From positions 1 to 64,000 of the forward strand of contig CAMPNN010000001.1 in assembly GCA_946891915.1 (NCBI GenBank): 64,000 bases of DNA. The letters run 5' to 3'. Below, in pieces: positions 1 through 9,057 of the stretch. The notes under the pieces were generated by a model. The model was not told the origin of the DNA. It did no database searches and saw nothing but the letters and a program-made list of their open reading frames with translations. The stretch's first letter is position 1. Every line of letters begins with the position of its first letter. Position numbers and translations under genes: made by a program. The stretch is from an uncultured Bifidobacteriaceae bacterium. GTDB lineage: Bacteria; Actinomycetota; Actinomycetes; Actinomycetales; Bifidobacteriaceae.

Positions 1-56
1 AAAATACTAAAAATACTAAAAATACTGCCGCAAAGCACACACCTTGCGGCAGTATG
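1..56 (-). terminator. Rho-independent terminator of metQ
   Basis: A 12-bp perfect inverted repeat (22-33 with 44-55) forms a GC-rich stem with an 11-base loop. On the minus strand it is followed by a T-rich run interrupted by short TTTTTAG repeats. It lies 17 bases past the metQ stop, so metQ transcription probably ends here and no downstream ABC gene is co-transcribed. Confidence 0.8.
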
Positions 57-72
57 TGGCTACTTTTATTTT

Positions 73-906
73 TTAGAAAACAGGAAGCACAGCGCCCTTA
101 TAATTCTTATTAATATAGTCGCGAACAGCGCTTGTCTTCAAAGCTTTAAGTAAGGCTTTAATCTTAGCCAACTTTTCGGAACCCTTCTTTACGACAATAA
201 TATTTTCGTAAGTCTTAGCTGCAACTCCACCAACTTTTTCGGAAGTAAGCGGATCCTTAGTTGGGTTAAAACCGGCCTGAATTGCGTAGTTTCCGTTCAT
301 TGCAGCAAGATCGACATCCTTAATAGCTGTTGGAACTGCTGATGGGTCAAGCTCCTTGAACTTCAAATGCTTAGGATTGCTCGTAATATCGTTGACTGTT
401 GACTTTACGTCCTTTGAATTCTTCAACTTAATCAAGCCCGCATCCTGAAGAAGCAGAAGTGCGCGAGCCTCGTTAGAAGGATCATTCGGCACTGCAATAG
501 TAGCGCCGTCAGCCAATTCCTTAATGCTTTTTGCCTTTGCAGGATACAATCCGAATGGCTCAAAATGAATGCCGGCAATTGAAATCAGGTGCGAACCCTT
601 TTCCTTATTGTAATTATCCAAGTAAGGAAGATGCTGGTAGTAGTTTGCATCAACTTCACCTTCTTCAGTTGCAGCGTTTGGTTGTACGTAGTCGGTGAAT
701 TCTTTAACAACCAGCTTGTAGCCGTCCTTCTTCAAAATAGGCTTTACTACGTTGTTAAGAATTTCGGCATGCGGAGTAGGTGTTGCTGCAACCGTAATTG
801 TTTTGTCATTCTTGTTTGCGCCATTTGCGTTGCCGCATCCGCTCAAAGCGAAAGTTGCCAATGCAGCCAAAGCGGTTAGTGAGGCGATTACTTTAATTTT
901 GCGCAT
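73..906 (-). CDS. metQ: MetQ/NlpA-family lipoprotein, methionine ABC transporter substrate-binding protein
   Basis: This 277-aa protein is a lipid-anchored substrate-binding protein of the NlpA/MetQ family, which captures methionine outside the membrane for a MetN-MetI ABC transporter. It opens with a lipoprotein signal peptide ending in the lipobox LSGC, so the lipidated residue is Cys24. The family motifs ATPTPHAEIL, YFQH-like NYYQHLPYL, and IAVPNDPSNEARAL follow, and the length is typical. The start has an AAGGAGC ribosome site on the minus strand. A terminator directly follows and the upstream neighbour nadE is divergent, so the ATPase and permease must be encoded elsewhere. The exact substrate (methionine or a related compound) is inferred from the family. 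Confidence 0.9.
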   Translation of the reverse strand: MRKIKVIASLTALAALATFALSGCGNANGANKNDKTITVAATPTPHAEILNNVVKPILKKDGYKLVVKEFTDYVQPNAATEEGEVDANYYQHLPYLDNYNKEKGSHLISIAGIHFEPFGLYPAKAKSIKELADGATIAVPNDPSNEARALLLLQDAGLIKLKNSKDVKSTVNDITSNPKHLKFKELDPSAVPTAIKDVDLAAMNGNYAIQAGFNPTKDPLTSEKVGGVAAKTYENIIVVKKGSEKLAKIKALLKALKTSAVRDYINKNYKGAVLPVF

Positions 907-1114
907 TTTTCTGCTCCTTGTTTGTTTACGTTTTGTCCCCTTCGCGAGTAACGAGTTATCAATATAGGCCAGAAAAATTAAGAATTCTACACTTTGCTTA
1001 TTAGTAATATTTATGACGTGTTAATAATGCGAATGCTTGCAATACGCGAAGGGAAAAAATAAGTTTTGCAACACGTCGATTACTTGCGTAATGCCTGCTA
1101 TTAAACTGGTGAAT

Positions 1115-2812
1115 ATGAGTTTTTTGCGATTGGCATTAGCGCAGGTAGACACCTGCGTTGGGAATATTGATAGCAATTCTGAGAAAATTGTTGAATACGC
1201 AACTCGCGCTGCAAGGGAAGGCGCTAGAATAGTTGTTTTTCCGGAAATGACACTAACCGGCTACCCAATTGAAGATCTTGCTTTACGCGGTACGTTCCGT
1301 GCGTCTGCGCATAAAGCTGCCGGCTTGCTTGCAGCAAAACTTGCGGAAGAAGGTTTGGGGGAGCTTTACGTAGTAGTTGGAACTGTTGGCTTTGACGAGT
1401 CTTCCGGAAAGCCTCGTAACCGCCTGCTTGTGTTGCACGAAGGTAAATCCGTGTTGCAATACGATAAGCATTTTCTGCCAAATTACGGTGTTTTTGACGA
1501 GTTTCGTATTTTCTCTTCCGGAAATAAGTGTGAACTTATGGAAGTTGACGGCTTGCGCTTAGGATTTGCTATTTGCGAAGATATTTGGCAAGATGGCGGT
1601 CCCGTGGCGCAGCTTGCAAAGCTTGGAATTGACGCGTTAATTACGCTGAACGGTTCTCCATACGAGGAGGGCAAAACTCATGTGCGCTTTAACTTAGCTC
1701 AAAAGCGCGCGGCTGAAGTTAATGCGCCGGTTGTGTATGTGAACCAAGTTGGCGGGCAGGATGATTTGGTGTTCGACGGCGGAAGTTTTGTTGTTGATGC
1801 GGATGGAACTTTGCTTGAGCGCTCGCCTATGTTTGCTGAAGATTTGTCTTTTGTAGATTTTGATGGCGCGCTTAAAAAGCAGAAAGTTTCGAGTATCGCT
1901 CCAAAACTTGATGCTGATGAGGAAGTGTATTGCGCATGCGTTGTGGGCCTTCGAGATTATATGCGTAAGAACGGTTTTAAGGGCGTGTGCCTAGGTCTTT
2001 CTGGCGGCATTGATTCAGCTCTTGTTGCAACTATGGCTGCTGATGCGTGCGGAGGGAAAAATGTGTGGGGCATTTCTATGCCAAGCATGTACTCTTCGGA
2101 CGGTTCTAAAGATGATGCTCGCGATTTAGCTGAGCGTATTGGTGCGCACTACGAAGTGCAGTCTATTGAGCCGCTTTTTAAGGCGTTCCAATCGCAACTT
2201 TCCTTAGAAGGTGTTGCTGCAGAAAACTTGCAGGCTCGCGTGCGTGGCGTTATTGTTATGGCTTATTCAAATTCGCGAGGTGTTTTGGCGCTCGCAACTG
2301 GAAATAAATCTGAGCTTGCTTGCGGATATTCCACTATATACGGCGATGCGGTAGGAGGGTATGCTCCTATTAAGGATTTGCTGAAGACTCGTGTGTGGGC
2401 GCTTTCTCGTTGGAGGAATAGTGCTGCAAGCGCTGGTGTTGGCGTTGGTATGCTTCCGATTGTTGGTTTTGAAGATTCTGCGCAAGTAGAAGCTCCGCAA
2501 GATGGCGTATTAATTCCGGTTAATTCTATTATTAAGCCGCCTAGTGCGGAGTTGCGTCCGGGGCAGAAGGATTCGGATTCTTTGCCTGAATACGATTTGC
2601 TTGATCGCGTTTTAGAGGCGCATATTGAGCTTGCTCACGGTAGAGCTGATTTACTTGCGGACGGTTTTGATGCTCGCACAGTTGATACCGTTATGCGCTT
2701 GGTTGATCGCGCTGAATGGAAGCGCAGACAGTATCCGCTTGGACCAAAAGTAAGCGCTATTGCGTTTGGTAGGGATCGCAGAATGCCTGTTACAACCGCT
2801 TTTCGTGAGTAA
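1115..2812 (+). CDS. nadE: Glutamine-dependent NAD+ synthetase
   Basis: The product (565 aa from this ATG) makes NAD+ from deamido-NAD+, ATP and glutamine in the last step of NAD biosynthesis. The N-terminal nitrilase-type amidase domain shows the catalytic triad Glu44 (FPEMTLTGYP), Lys118 (YDKHFLPNYG) and Cys154 (FAICEDIW). The C-terminal synthetase domain has the ATP-binding P-loop SGGIDS at residues 296-301 and the motif TGNKSELACGYSTIYGD. The reading frame is open 78 bases further upstream, but those residues do not look like the family; the protein homology starts at MSFLRLALAQ. No strong ribosome site is visible before either start. It is divergent from metQ and lies upstream of pflB. 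Confidence 0.92.
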   Translation: MSFLRLALAQVDTCVGNIDSNSEKIVEYATRAAREGARIVVFPEMTLTGYPIEDLALRGTFRASAHKAAGLLAAKLAEEGLGELYVVVGTVGFDESSGKPRNRLLVLHEGKSVLQYDKHFLPNYGVFDEFRIFSSGNKCELMEVDGLRLGFAICEDIWQDGGPVAQLAKLGIDALITLNGSPYEEGKTHVRFNLAQKRAAEVNAPVVYVNQVGGQDDLVFDGGSFVVDADGTLLERSPMFAEDLSFVDFDGALKKQKVSSIAPKLDADEEVYCACVVGLRDYMRKNGFKGVCLGLSGGIDSALVATMAADACGGKNVWGISMPSMYSSDGSKDDARDLAERIGAHYEVQSIEPLFKAFQSQLSLEGVAAENLQARVRGVIVMAYSNSRGVLALATGNKSELACGYSTIYGDAVGGYAPIKDLLKTRVWALSRWRNSAASAGVGVGMLPIVGFEDSAQVEAPQDGVLIPVNSIIKPPSAELRPGQKDSDSLPEYDLLDRVLEAHIELAHGRADLLADGFDARTVDTVMRLVDRAEWKRRQYPLGPKVSAIAFGRDRRMPVTTAFRE

Positions 2813-2814
2813 AA

Positions 2815-2830
2815 TGTGACGCAATTCACT
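2815..2830. promoter_or_regulatory. Candidate Rex- or CRP/FNR-type operator upstream of pflB
   Basis: The sequence TGTGA-N6-TCACT starts two bases after the nadE stop and about 100 bases before pflB. The spacing and half-sites match the general form of Rex (TGTGAA-N4-TTCACA) and CRP/GlxR sites. A second small inverted repeat, CTATG-N6-CATAG, lies at 2866-2881. Function is inferred only from the match and from the gene it precedes. Confidence 0.35.
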
Positions 2831-2932
2831 TGATTTTTTGCAAAACTCATGGTGAACATTTTTTGCTATGGCTTAACATAGTTAATTAGGGCAGCGTGAA
2901 GATGCGTTGCGATTACAGAAGGAGTTATTAAA

Positions 2933-5308
2933 ATGACCTCAGTTGATGCTTCCATTCTCAATGAGGAGGATCTTCGCACCAAAGCGTGGAATGGTTTTGA
3001 GACTGGCAACTGGCAGAAAGATATCGACGTTCGTGACTTCATTTTGAAGAACTACACGCCGTATGAAGGTGACGAAAGCTTCTTGGCTAATGCCACTGAA
3101 AAAACGAAGCACATGTGGAAGTATCTCGACGACAACTATTTGGCTGTCGAGCGTGAGCGTCGTGTGTACGACGTTGAAACCCACATTCCTGCAGGCATTG
3201 ACGCAATGCCAGCTGGCTACATTGAAAGCCCAGAAGTAGATAACGTAATCGTCGGTCTTCAAACTGATGAGCCTTGCAAGCGCGCTATGATGCCAAACGG
3301 CGGTTGGCGCATGGTTGAGCAGGCTATTAAGGAAGCCGGCAAGGAAGTAGATCCTCAAATTAAGAAGATCTTCACCGTCTACCGCAAGACTCATAACGAT
3401 GGCGTATTTGGCGTTTACACCAAGAATATTAAGATTGCTCGCCACAACAAGATTTTAACCGGTTTGCCAGATGCTTACGGCCGCGGTCGTATTATTGGCG
3501 ATTACCGTCGTGTTGCTCTTTACGGCGTGAACATGCTTATTGAGTTTAAGAAGCGCGATAAGGATTCGATTCCATACCGTAACGACTTTACCGAGACTGA
3601 AATTGAGCATTGGATTCGTTTCCGCGAAGAGCATGATGAGCAGATTAAGGCTTTGAAGCAGCTTATTAACTTGGGCAACGAGTACGGTTTGGATTTGACT
3701 CGTCCAGCTCAGACTGCTAAGGAAGCTGTGCAGTGGACTTACATGGGCTATCTTGCTTCCGTTAAGAGCCAGGATGGCGCTGCAATGAGCTTCGGTCGCG
3801 TTTCTGCATTCTTCGATTGCTACTTTGAGCGCGATTTGAAGGCCGGCTTAATTAACGAAACTGATGCGCAGGAAATTATTGACGCTCTTGTTATGAAGCT
3901 TCGTATTGTGCGCTTCTTGCGTACTAAGGATTACGACGCAATCTTCTCGGGAGATCCATACTGGGCAACTTGGTCCGATGCTGGCTTCAGCGATGATGGT
4001 CGCACTTTTGTTACTAAGACTTCGTTCCGTTTGCTCAACACTTTGACTCTTGAGCATCTTGGGCCTGGTCCTGAGCCAAACATCACTATTTTCTGGGATC
4101 CAAAGCTTCCAGAAGCCTACAAGCGCTTCTGCGCACGAATTTCTATCGACACTTCTGCAATCCAGTACGAGTCAGATAAAGACATTCGTGAGCACTGGGG
4201 TGATGACGCTGCTATTGCTTGCTGCGTTTCCCCAATGCGCGTCGGTAAGCAAATGCAGTTCTTTGCAGCTCGCGTGAACTCTGCTAAGGCTTTGCTTTAC
4301 GCTATTAACGGCGGCCGCGATGAAATGACCGGCATGCAGGTTATCGATAAGGGCGTTATTGAGCCAATTCGCCCAGAAGCTGACGGAACTCTCGACTACG
4401 AGAAGGTTAAGGCCAACTACGAGAAGGCTTTGGAATGGCTTTCCGAAACCTATATTGAGGCTTTGAACATCATCCACTACATGCACGATAAGTACGCTTA
4501 TGAGTCCATCGAAATGGCTTTGCACGATAGGGAAGTCTACCGTACGCTTGGTTGCGGCATGTCCGGCTTGTCTATTGCTGCAGATTCCTTGGCTGCTTTG
4601 AAGTATGCGAAGGTTTACCCAATCTACAACAAGGATGCTAAGACCACTGAAGGCCACGAGTACGAGTACATTGAGGGCGGTGACGACGACTTAATCGTTG
4701 GTTACAAGACTGTTGGTGAGTTCCCAATTTACGGTAACGACGACGATCGCGCCGATGACTTGGCAAAGTGGGTTGTAAGCACTGTTATGGGTCAGGTAAA
4801 GCGTTTGCCTGTGTATCGTAATGCTGTTCCAACTCAGTCCATCTTGACTATTACTTCTAACGTTGAGTATGGCAAGAACACTGGTTCCTTCCCATCCGGC
4901 CACAAGAAGGGTACTCCTTACGCTCCAGGTGCAAACCCAGAAAACGGCATGGATTCTCACGGCATGCTTCCATCCATGTTCTCTGTTGGCAAGATTGATT
5001 ACGACGATGCTCTCGACGGCATTTCGCTTACGAACACCATTACTCCTGACGGTTTGGGTCGCGACGAAGACGAGCGCATTAGCAACCTTGTTGGTATTTT
5101 GGATGCTGGCAACGGCCACGGCTTGTACCACGCAAACATCAACGTTTTGCGTAAGGAACAGCTTGAGGACGCTGTTGAGCACCCAGAAAAGTACCCGCAT
5201 TTGACGGTTCGTGTTTCTGGTTACGCAGTGAACTTCGTGAAGCTCACTAAGGAGCAGCAGCTCGACGTTATTTCTCGTACATTCCACCAGGGTTCAGTTT
5301 CTGACTGA
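2933..5308 (+). CDS. pflB: Pyruvate formate-lyase (formate C-acetyltransferase)
   Basis: This 791-aa glycyl-radical enzyme cleaves pyruvate with CoA into acetyl-CoA and formate in anaerobic fermentation. The paired active-site cysteines are Cys430-Cys431 in [11 protein letters not shown], and the radical-bearing glycine is Gly763 in RVSGYAVNF near the C-terminus. Length and both motifs are normal for PflB. An AGAAGGAG-like ribosome site precedes the ATG. The codons favour C-ending forms (GAC, AAC, TTC, AAG) more than neighbouring genes do, as expected for a very highly expressed protein. It is followed by a strong terminator and then by its activase gene, which is probably transcribed at a lower level. 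In bifidobacteria this enzyme works downstream of the fructose-6-phosphate shunt. Confidence 0.97.
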   Translation: MTSVDASILNEEDLRTKAWNGFETGNWQKDIDVRDFILKNYTPYEGDESFLANATEKTKHMWKYLDDNYLAVERERRVYDVETHIPAGIDAMPAGYIESPEVDNVIVGLQTDEPCKRAMMPNGGWRMVEQAIKEAGKEVDPQIKKIFTVYRKTHNDGVFGVYTKNIKIARHNKILTGLPDAYGRGRIIGDYRRVALYGVNMLIEFKKRDKDSIPYRNDFTETEIEHWIRFREEHDEQIKALKQLINLGNEYGLDLTRPAQTAKEAVQWTYMGYLASVKSQDGAAMSFGRVSAFFDCYFERDLKAGLINETDAQEIIDALVMKLRIVRFLRTKDYDAIFSGDPYWATWSDAGFSDDGRTFVTKTSFRLLNTLTLEHLGPGPEPNITIFWDPKLPEAYKRFCARISIDTSAIQYESDKDIREHWGDDAAIACCVSPMRVGKQMQFFAARVNSAKALLYAINGGRDEMTGMQVIDKGVIEPIRPEADGTLDYEKVKANYEKALEWLSETYIEALNIIHYMHDKYAYESIEMALHDREVYRTLGCGMSGLSIAADSLAALKYAKVYPIYNKDAKTTEGHEYEYIEGGDDDLIVGYKTVGEFPIYGNDDDRADDLAKWVVSTVMGQVKRLPVYRNAVPTQSILTITSNVEYGKNTGSFPSGHKKGTPYAPGANPENGMDSHGMLPSMFSVGKIDYDDALDGISLTNTITPDGLGRDEDERISNLVGILDAGNGHGLYHANINVLRKEQLEDAVEHPEKYPHLTVRVSGYAVNFVKLTKEQQLDVISRTFHQGSVSD

Positions 5309-5328
5309 TTTGGTTGATTAGTAAACAC

Positions 5329-5365
5329 CGCCGGGAGCGAGGCTAGTTTCGCTCCCGGCTTTTGT
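5329..5365 (+). terminator. Rho-independent terminator after pflB
   Basis: An 11-bp perfect GC-rich stem (5330-5340 with 5349-5359), an 8-base loop and a TTTTGTT tail lie 21 bases past the pflB stop. It probably separates the highly expressed pflB transcript from pflA. Confidence 0.9.
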
Positions 5366-5431
5366 TAATTGCGTATATTTGCGTATATTATTTATTATTT
5401 ATTATTTATAAATAGTTTGGAGGGCAGTTAG

Positions 5432-6313
5432 ATGGCTGAAAACACAGCGTTTCGTACCACTACTCAGCATATGCTAAAGGAGTCAAAAGAGTATGCTCGC
5501 CAAACTTTAATGGGTGGACTTTCTGGCTTTGAATCTCCAATTGGATTAGACAGAAAAGACCGCTTGGTAGCTCTTAAAACAGGCGATATTGGGTTCGTGC
5601 ATTCGTGGGATATTAACACTTCTGTTGATGGCCCGGGAACGCGTATGACAGTGTTTATGAGCGGTTGCCCGCTTCGTTGCCAGTACTGCCAAAATCCTGA
5701 TACTTGGAAAATGCGCGACGGAAAGCCGGTCTACTTGGATGCGATGATTAAAAAAGTCGACCGTTATCAAAGTCTTTTTAAGGCAACAGGTGGCGGAATT
5801 ACTTTTTCTGGCGGCGAGTCCATGATGCAACCAGCTTTTGTATCTAGAGTTTTTCGTGCAGCAAAAGAAATGGGCGTTCATACTTGCTTGGATACTTCCG
5901 GATTTTTGAATCGCAATTACACGGACGAAATGATTGACGACATTGATCTTTGCTTGCTAGACGTTAAATCCGGAACTGAAGAAACGTATAAAAAAGTAAC
6001 TGGCGGCTTGCTTCAGCCAACTATTGACTTTGGTCAGCGATTGGCGAAGGCTGGTAAGAAGATTTGGGTGCGTTTTGTGCTCGTTCCAGGTCTTACAGAC
6101 AGCGAAGAAAACGTTGAAAAAGTTGCTGAGATTTGCGATTCGTTTGGGGATGCTGTTGAGCATATTGACGTGCTTGGATTCCATCAACTAGGCCGCCCAA
6201 AGTGGCATGAGCTTAGGATTCCGTACCCTCTTGAGAATCAAAAAGGACCTTCTAGGGCGCTTAAAGAGCGAGTTGTAAACCAGTTCAAAGACCACGGTTT
6301 TGTAGTGTACTAA
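5432..6313 (+). CDS. pflA: Pyruvate formate-lyase-activating enzyme (radical SAM)
   Basis: This 293-aa radical SAM enzyme installs the glycyl radical on PflB. The cluster-binding motif is CPLRCQYC with Cys79, Cys83 and Cys86 (CX3CX2C), followed by the glycine-rich GGGITFSGGESMMQ that binds S-adenosylmethionine. Residues 1-50 form an N-terminal extension compared with the roughly 246-aa enterobacterial enzyme. A GGAGGG ribosome site lies upstream of the ATG. It follows pflB in the usual order. The spacer before it is very AT-rich with short repeats of GCGTATATT and TTTATTA. Confidence 0.96.
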   Translation: MAENTAFRTTTQHMLKESKEYARQTLMGGLSGFESPIGLDRKDRLVALKTGDIGFVHSWDINTSVDGPGTRMTVFMSGCPLRCQYCQNPDTWKMRDGKPVYLDAMIKKVDRYQSLFKATGGGITFSGGESMMQPAFVSRVFRAAKEMGVHTCLDTSGFLNRNYTDEMIDDIDLCLLDVKSGTEETYKKVTGGLLQPTIDFGQRLAKAGKKIWVRFVLVPGLTDSEENVEKVAEICDSFGDAVEHIDVLGFHQLGRPKWHELRIPYPLENQKGPSRALKERVVNQFKDHGFVVY

Positions 6314-6402
6314 ATCTAAATATGCGCATTGAATTGCCGTAGTGCTTAAATTATATCGCTCTGTAAGTTGTAATAATTCTGTTAAGAGTGTATTTTTCTA
6401 TA

Positions 6403-6450
6403 TTTACATTTTTTTTGTTTATGATATGATTTCAACAATATTCAATATTG
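6403..6450 (+). promoter_or_regulatory. Promoter with operator-like palindrome before the 6471 membrane protein
   Basis: A -35-like TTTACA (6403-6408) and -10-like TATGAT (6425-6430) are 16 bases apart. A perfect 7+1+7 palindrome, CAATATT-C-AATATTG, covers 6436-6450, just where transcription should start. The geometry suggests a repressor site; the regulator is unknown. Confidence 0.45.
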
Positions 6451-6470
6451 CATAGGCAAAGGAGCTTATC

Positions 6471-7376
6471 GTGAAGAAGTTGAAGGAATACTGTACTTGG
6501 AATCGTGCGCATACTGTGGCCTCGATTGCTGTTATTGTTTCGCTTATTTTTTATGTGATTGTTCTTGCTTCCGCTCCATACGCATTAGTGCATAGTAGTC
6601 ATTTAAGTGTTTCAGTTGCGTGTGGTCCAGCAGTTTTACTTGTTGTAATATTTTTTGTTATTCAATCGTTATTTGCTATGATGCGTTCCAGAAGCTTAAC
6701 GTTGCCAATAATTACATCGATATTAAGCGTGTTATGTGGCATACTTTTCGACATTTTTCTTGCGTTTTATCCTTATGCAGGAGATAAGCCTTCTTTCGGA
6801 TTGTTAATACTTGTGCTTCTAGCTATTGCTTTTGGAGGAATTATTGGTACTTGGGTTGGTTACGCCTTTGGATATTACGTTTTGGATGCTGTTAAAGAGT
6901 ATTGCTTGAGTAAAACAGATTTTATGAAAGAAGATAGTTGGATTTCTAAGCATAATATTCTTGCTGGCTGCTGGTTCACTTTAGTTATTGGCTATATTGC
7001 TTCTACAGTACTCGTGCTATTGAGCGATGGAATAGGTGTTATGATTTCGCTTATGATATTCCCATTCTTGCTTATGGCTGGAGTGTCCGTGTGCGCTGCC
7101 ATGGCTGGCAAAGGCGGATGGATTGTGGTACTTGTAGGTATTATTTATGACGCGCTTTTAGTGTGTTTTGCAGTGCCTTTGCAGCTTCTTGGTTTACCAT
7201 GCGGTTCTAAGAATTTAGCTGAGAACGTGTGCTTTAGTATTGGCTCAATATCGTTAAGATTCTTCTATTTGGATGCCTCGTATTTCCTTAGTGCAATGCT
7301 TCCAACCTTAGTTATAAGCGTATTAGGTTTTGCGATTACGCGAGGAATACTATTGTTGCGTAAATCTCGTAATTAG
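6471..7376 (+). CDS. Multi-spanning membrane protein of unknown function
   Basis: I do not recognise the family of this 301-aa protein. It begins with a short basic cytoplasmic segment (MKKLKEYCTW) and then has about seven or eight hydrophobic segments, at roughly residues 18-38, 45-65, 78-98, 105-135, 165-185, 188-215, 220-240 and 270-295. No catalytic motif is visible. The GTG start is supported by AAAGGAG six bases upstream. It sits alone between pflA and the RNase D gene, with its own promoter and a palindrome at the predicted transcription start. It could be a small transporter or a membrane-stress protein, but nothing in the sequence decides this. Confidence 0.75.
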   Translation: MKKLKEYCTWNRAHTVASIAVIVSLIFYVIVLASAPYALVHSSHLSVSVACGPAVLLVVIFFVIQSLFAMMRSRSLTLPIITSILSVLCGILFDIFLAFYPYAGDKPSFGLLILVLLAIAFGGIIGTWVGYAFGYYVLDAVKEYCLSKTDFMKEDSWISKHNILAGCWFTLVIGYIASTVLVLLSDGIGVMISLMIFPFLLMAGVSVCAAMAGKGGWIVVLVGIIYDALLVCFAVPLQLLGLPCGSKNLAENVCFSIGSISLRFFYLDASYFLSAMLPTLVISVLGFAITRGILLLRKSRN

Positions 7377-7481
7377 GATAGCCAGTTGCGTTACTCGCTG
7401 TAGCAATGTGCAAACTATGTGTGTAATATTGCATATAGTTTTAATGCATGTGTTTGCTAAGCGTACAATCGGGAGGCGTTC

Positions 7482-9005
7482 TTGAACGAGGAACCAAAGC
7501 TCTTAAAGGAGCCTAGAGAAGGAGTTCCAGAAGTCATTGATACGCTTGAAGCATACAAAGATTATTGTAGTTTGTTGGCAGCAGGCTCCGGCCCTTTGGC
7601 TGCAGACGCTGAGCGAGCTTCCGGTTTTCGCTACAGTCATGAAGATTGGTTGATTCAGTTTAAGCGCAAAGGTGCAGGAATCGGGTTACTGGATCCAATA
7701 GAACTTACAAAACTTGGAGCTAATTGGAATGAATTTAACAAGGCTGTAGGAGATGCGCCTTGGATTATTCACGATTCGATGCAAGATTTGCCAGGATTTT
7801 TCGATATTGGTTTGCGCCCGCTTGCTTTATTCGATACCGAGATTGCGGCTAAATTACTTGGCAGAAAGCGATTTGGTTTAAGCTCTGTAACTGAATATTA
7901 TTTGGGTCTTACTCTTGCAAAAGAACATTCTGCAGCTGACTGGTCATATAGACCTCTTCCTAGAGATTGGCGAAATTACGCGGCTTTAGACGTTGAATTG
8001 CTAATCGAATTAGAAGAAGTAATGCGTGCCGAACTAAAGAAACAAGGTAAGCTTTCTTGGGCGGAAGAAGAATTTGCGCACCTACTTAAAAAAGGTTCGC
8101 AAAAGAAAGCGCCGCACCCGCGTCCGTGGCTTAGAATATCGCATATAAGTGTTCTTATGCACGATCGTGTTGGCTTAATTATTGCAAAATCTCTGTGGCA
8201 GGAGCGTGATGCTCTTGCTCGCCAATACGATATTGCTCCTACTTTACTGCTTTCTGACGCTGCAATAATTGAGGCTGGTAGTCGTAAGCCGAAAAATTCT
8301 CGCGAGTTTCGAGCAATTCGCATACTGAACGAGCGTGTTCGTGTGCATACTGGCAGCGACCGGGACAAAATGTTTGAGCGTTATGCTCCGATTCAGCGTA
8401 AGATTCGTCCAAGTCTGTGGAAAAAAGTTATTGAACAAGCGATTTTGCGTGCTGAATCTGGTGAAACAGCTATGGATGACGTTCCTCCAGTTATTCCAAA
8501 TGGCATAACGCGTGTTGATACTTATGAACCGAATAATTTGCAAGCTCAGAATATTGCGAATATTGCGGATATTGCGAAGATTGCGAATAGTTGCGCGACT
8601 AGTAATTGTGTAAATAGTTGTGTAGATAAATCTGATTGCGCGATTAGTGCAGTTAGCGCAGACAGTGCAGTTAGTGCAGATAATACAGTTAGTGCAGATT
8701 CAGCTAATTTGTGTAATTTTCAAGATTTTCAAGATTCACAAGTTGCTCCGCGTTCCATGCGCTATTGGAAGGAACATTACCCAGATCGCTATGAGATGCT
8801 ACAACGCATCCGTGCATTGCTTACGCGCATTGCTGAAGATACTCATACTCCAGTAGAAGTTATTGTTAAACCGCAGATTATTCGCAATCTTTGCTGGAAT
8901 GAAAATATTGCTGAAATTAATGTTTCGGACTTCCTTTTAGAGCAGGGCGCAAGGCCATGGCAGGCTGCACTTATTTCTGAGTCCGTAACTCGCGCTATCA
9001 TGTAA
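7482..9005 (+). CDS. rnd: Ribonuclease D (3'-5' exoribonuclease, HRDC domain)
   Basis: This 507-aa protein is a DEDD-family 3'-5' exonuclease acting on tRNA and other structured RNA ends. The acidic residues are visible: Asp42 and Glu44 (ADAERASGF), Asp102 (HDSMQDLPGF), and Tyr166/Asp170 (YAALDVELL). An HRDC nucleic-acid-binding domain follows at about residues 210-310. Residues 350-420 are a low-complexity insert encoded by short degenerate DNA repeats (ANIADIAKIA, then several copies of SAVSAD), and an HRDC-like C-terminal domain follows. The start is TTG with a GGGAGG ribosome site 5 bases before it. It is immediately upstream of tig. Confidence 0.88.
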   Translation: MNEEPKLLKEPREGVPEVIDTLEAYKDYCSLLAAGSGPLAADAERASGFRYSHEDWLIQFKRKGAGIGLLDPIELTKLGANWNEFNKAVGDAPWIIHDSMQDLPGFFDIGLRPLALFDTEIAAKLLGRKRFGLSSVTEYYLGLTLAKEHSAADWSYRPLPRDWRNYAALDVELLIELEEVMRAELKKQGKLSWAEEEFAHLLKKGSQKKAPHPRPWLRISHISVLMHDRVGLIIAKSLWQERDALARQYDIAPTLLLSDAAIIEAGSRKPKNSREFRAIRILNERVRVHTGSDRDKMFERYAPIQRKIRPSLWKKVIEQAILRAESGETAMDDVPPVIPNGITRVDTYEPNNLQAQNIANIADIAKIANSCATSNCVNSCVDKSDCAISAVSADSAVSADNTVSADSANLCNFQDFQDSQVAPRSMRYWKEHYPDRYEMLQRIRALLTRIAEDTHTPVEVIVKPQIIRNLCWNENIAEINVSDFLLEQGARPWQAALISESVTRAIM

Positions 9006-9057
9006 CGGTTGTGCCATACGGCAGAGATAAGAAAAACGTAATTTCAGGAGCGCAAGC

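Noticed and set aside
907-1036. SAM or other methionine riboswitch upstream of metQ
   Set aside because: The 130-base divergent region is too short after allowing for both promoters and shows no conserved helix set of a SAM riboswitch.
1037-1114. N-terminal extension of NAD synthetase from the upstream ATG
   Set aside because: The 26 extra residues do not resemble the family and no ribosome site precedes the upstream ATG, while homology begins at 1115.
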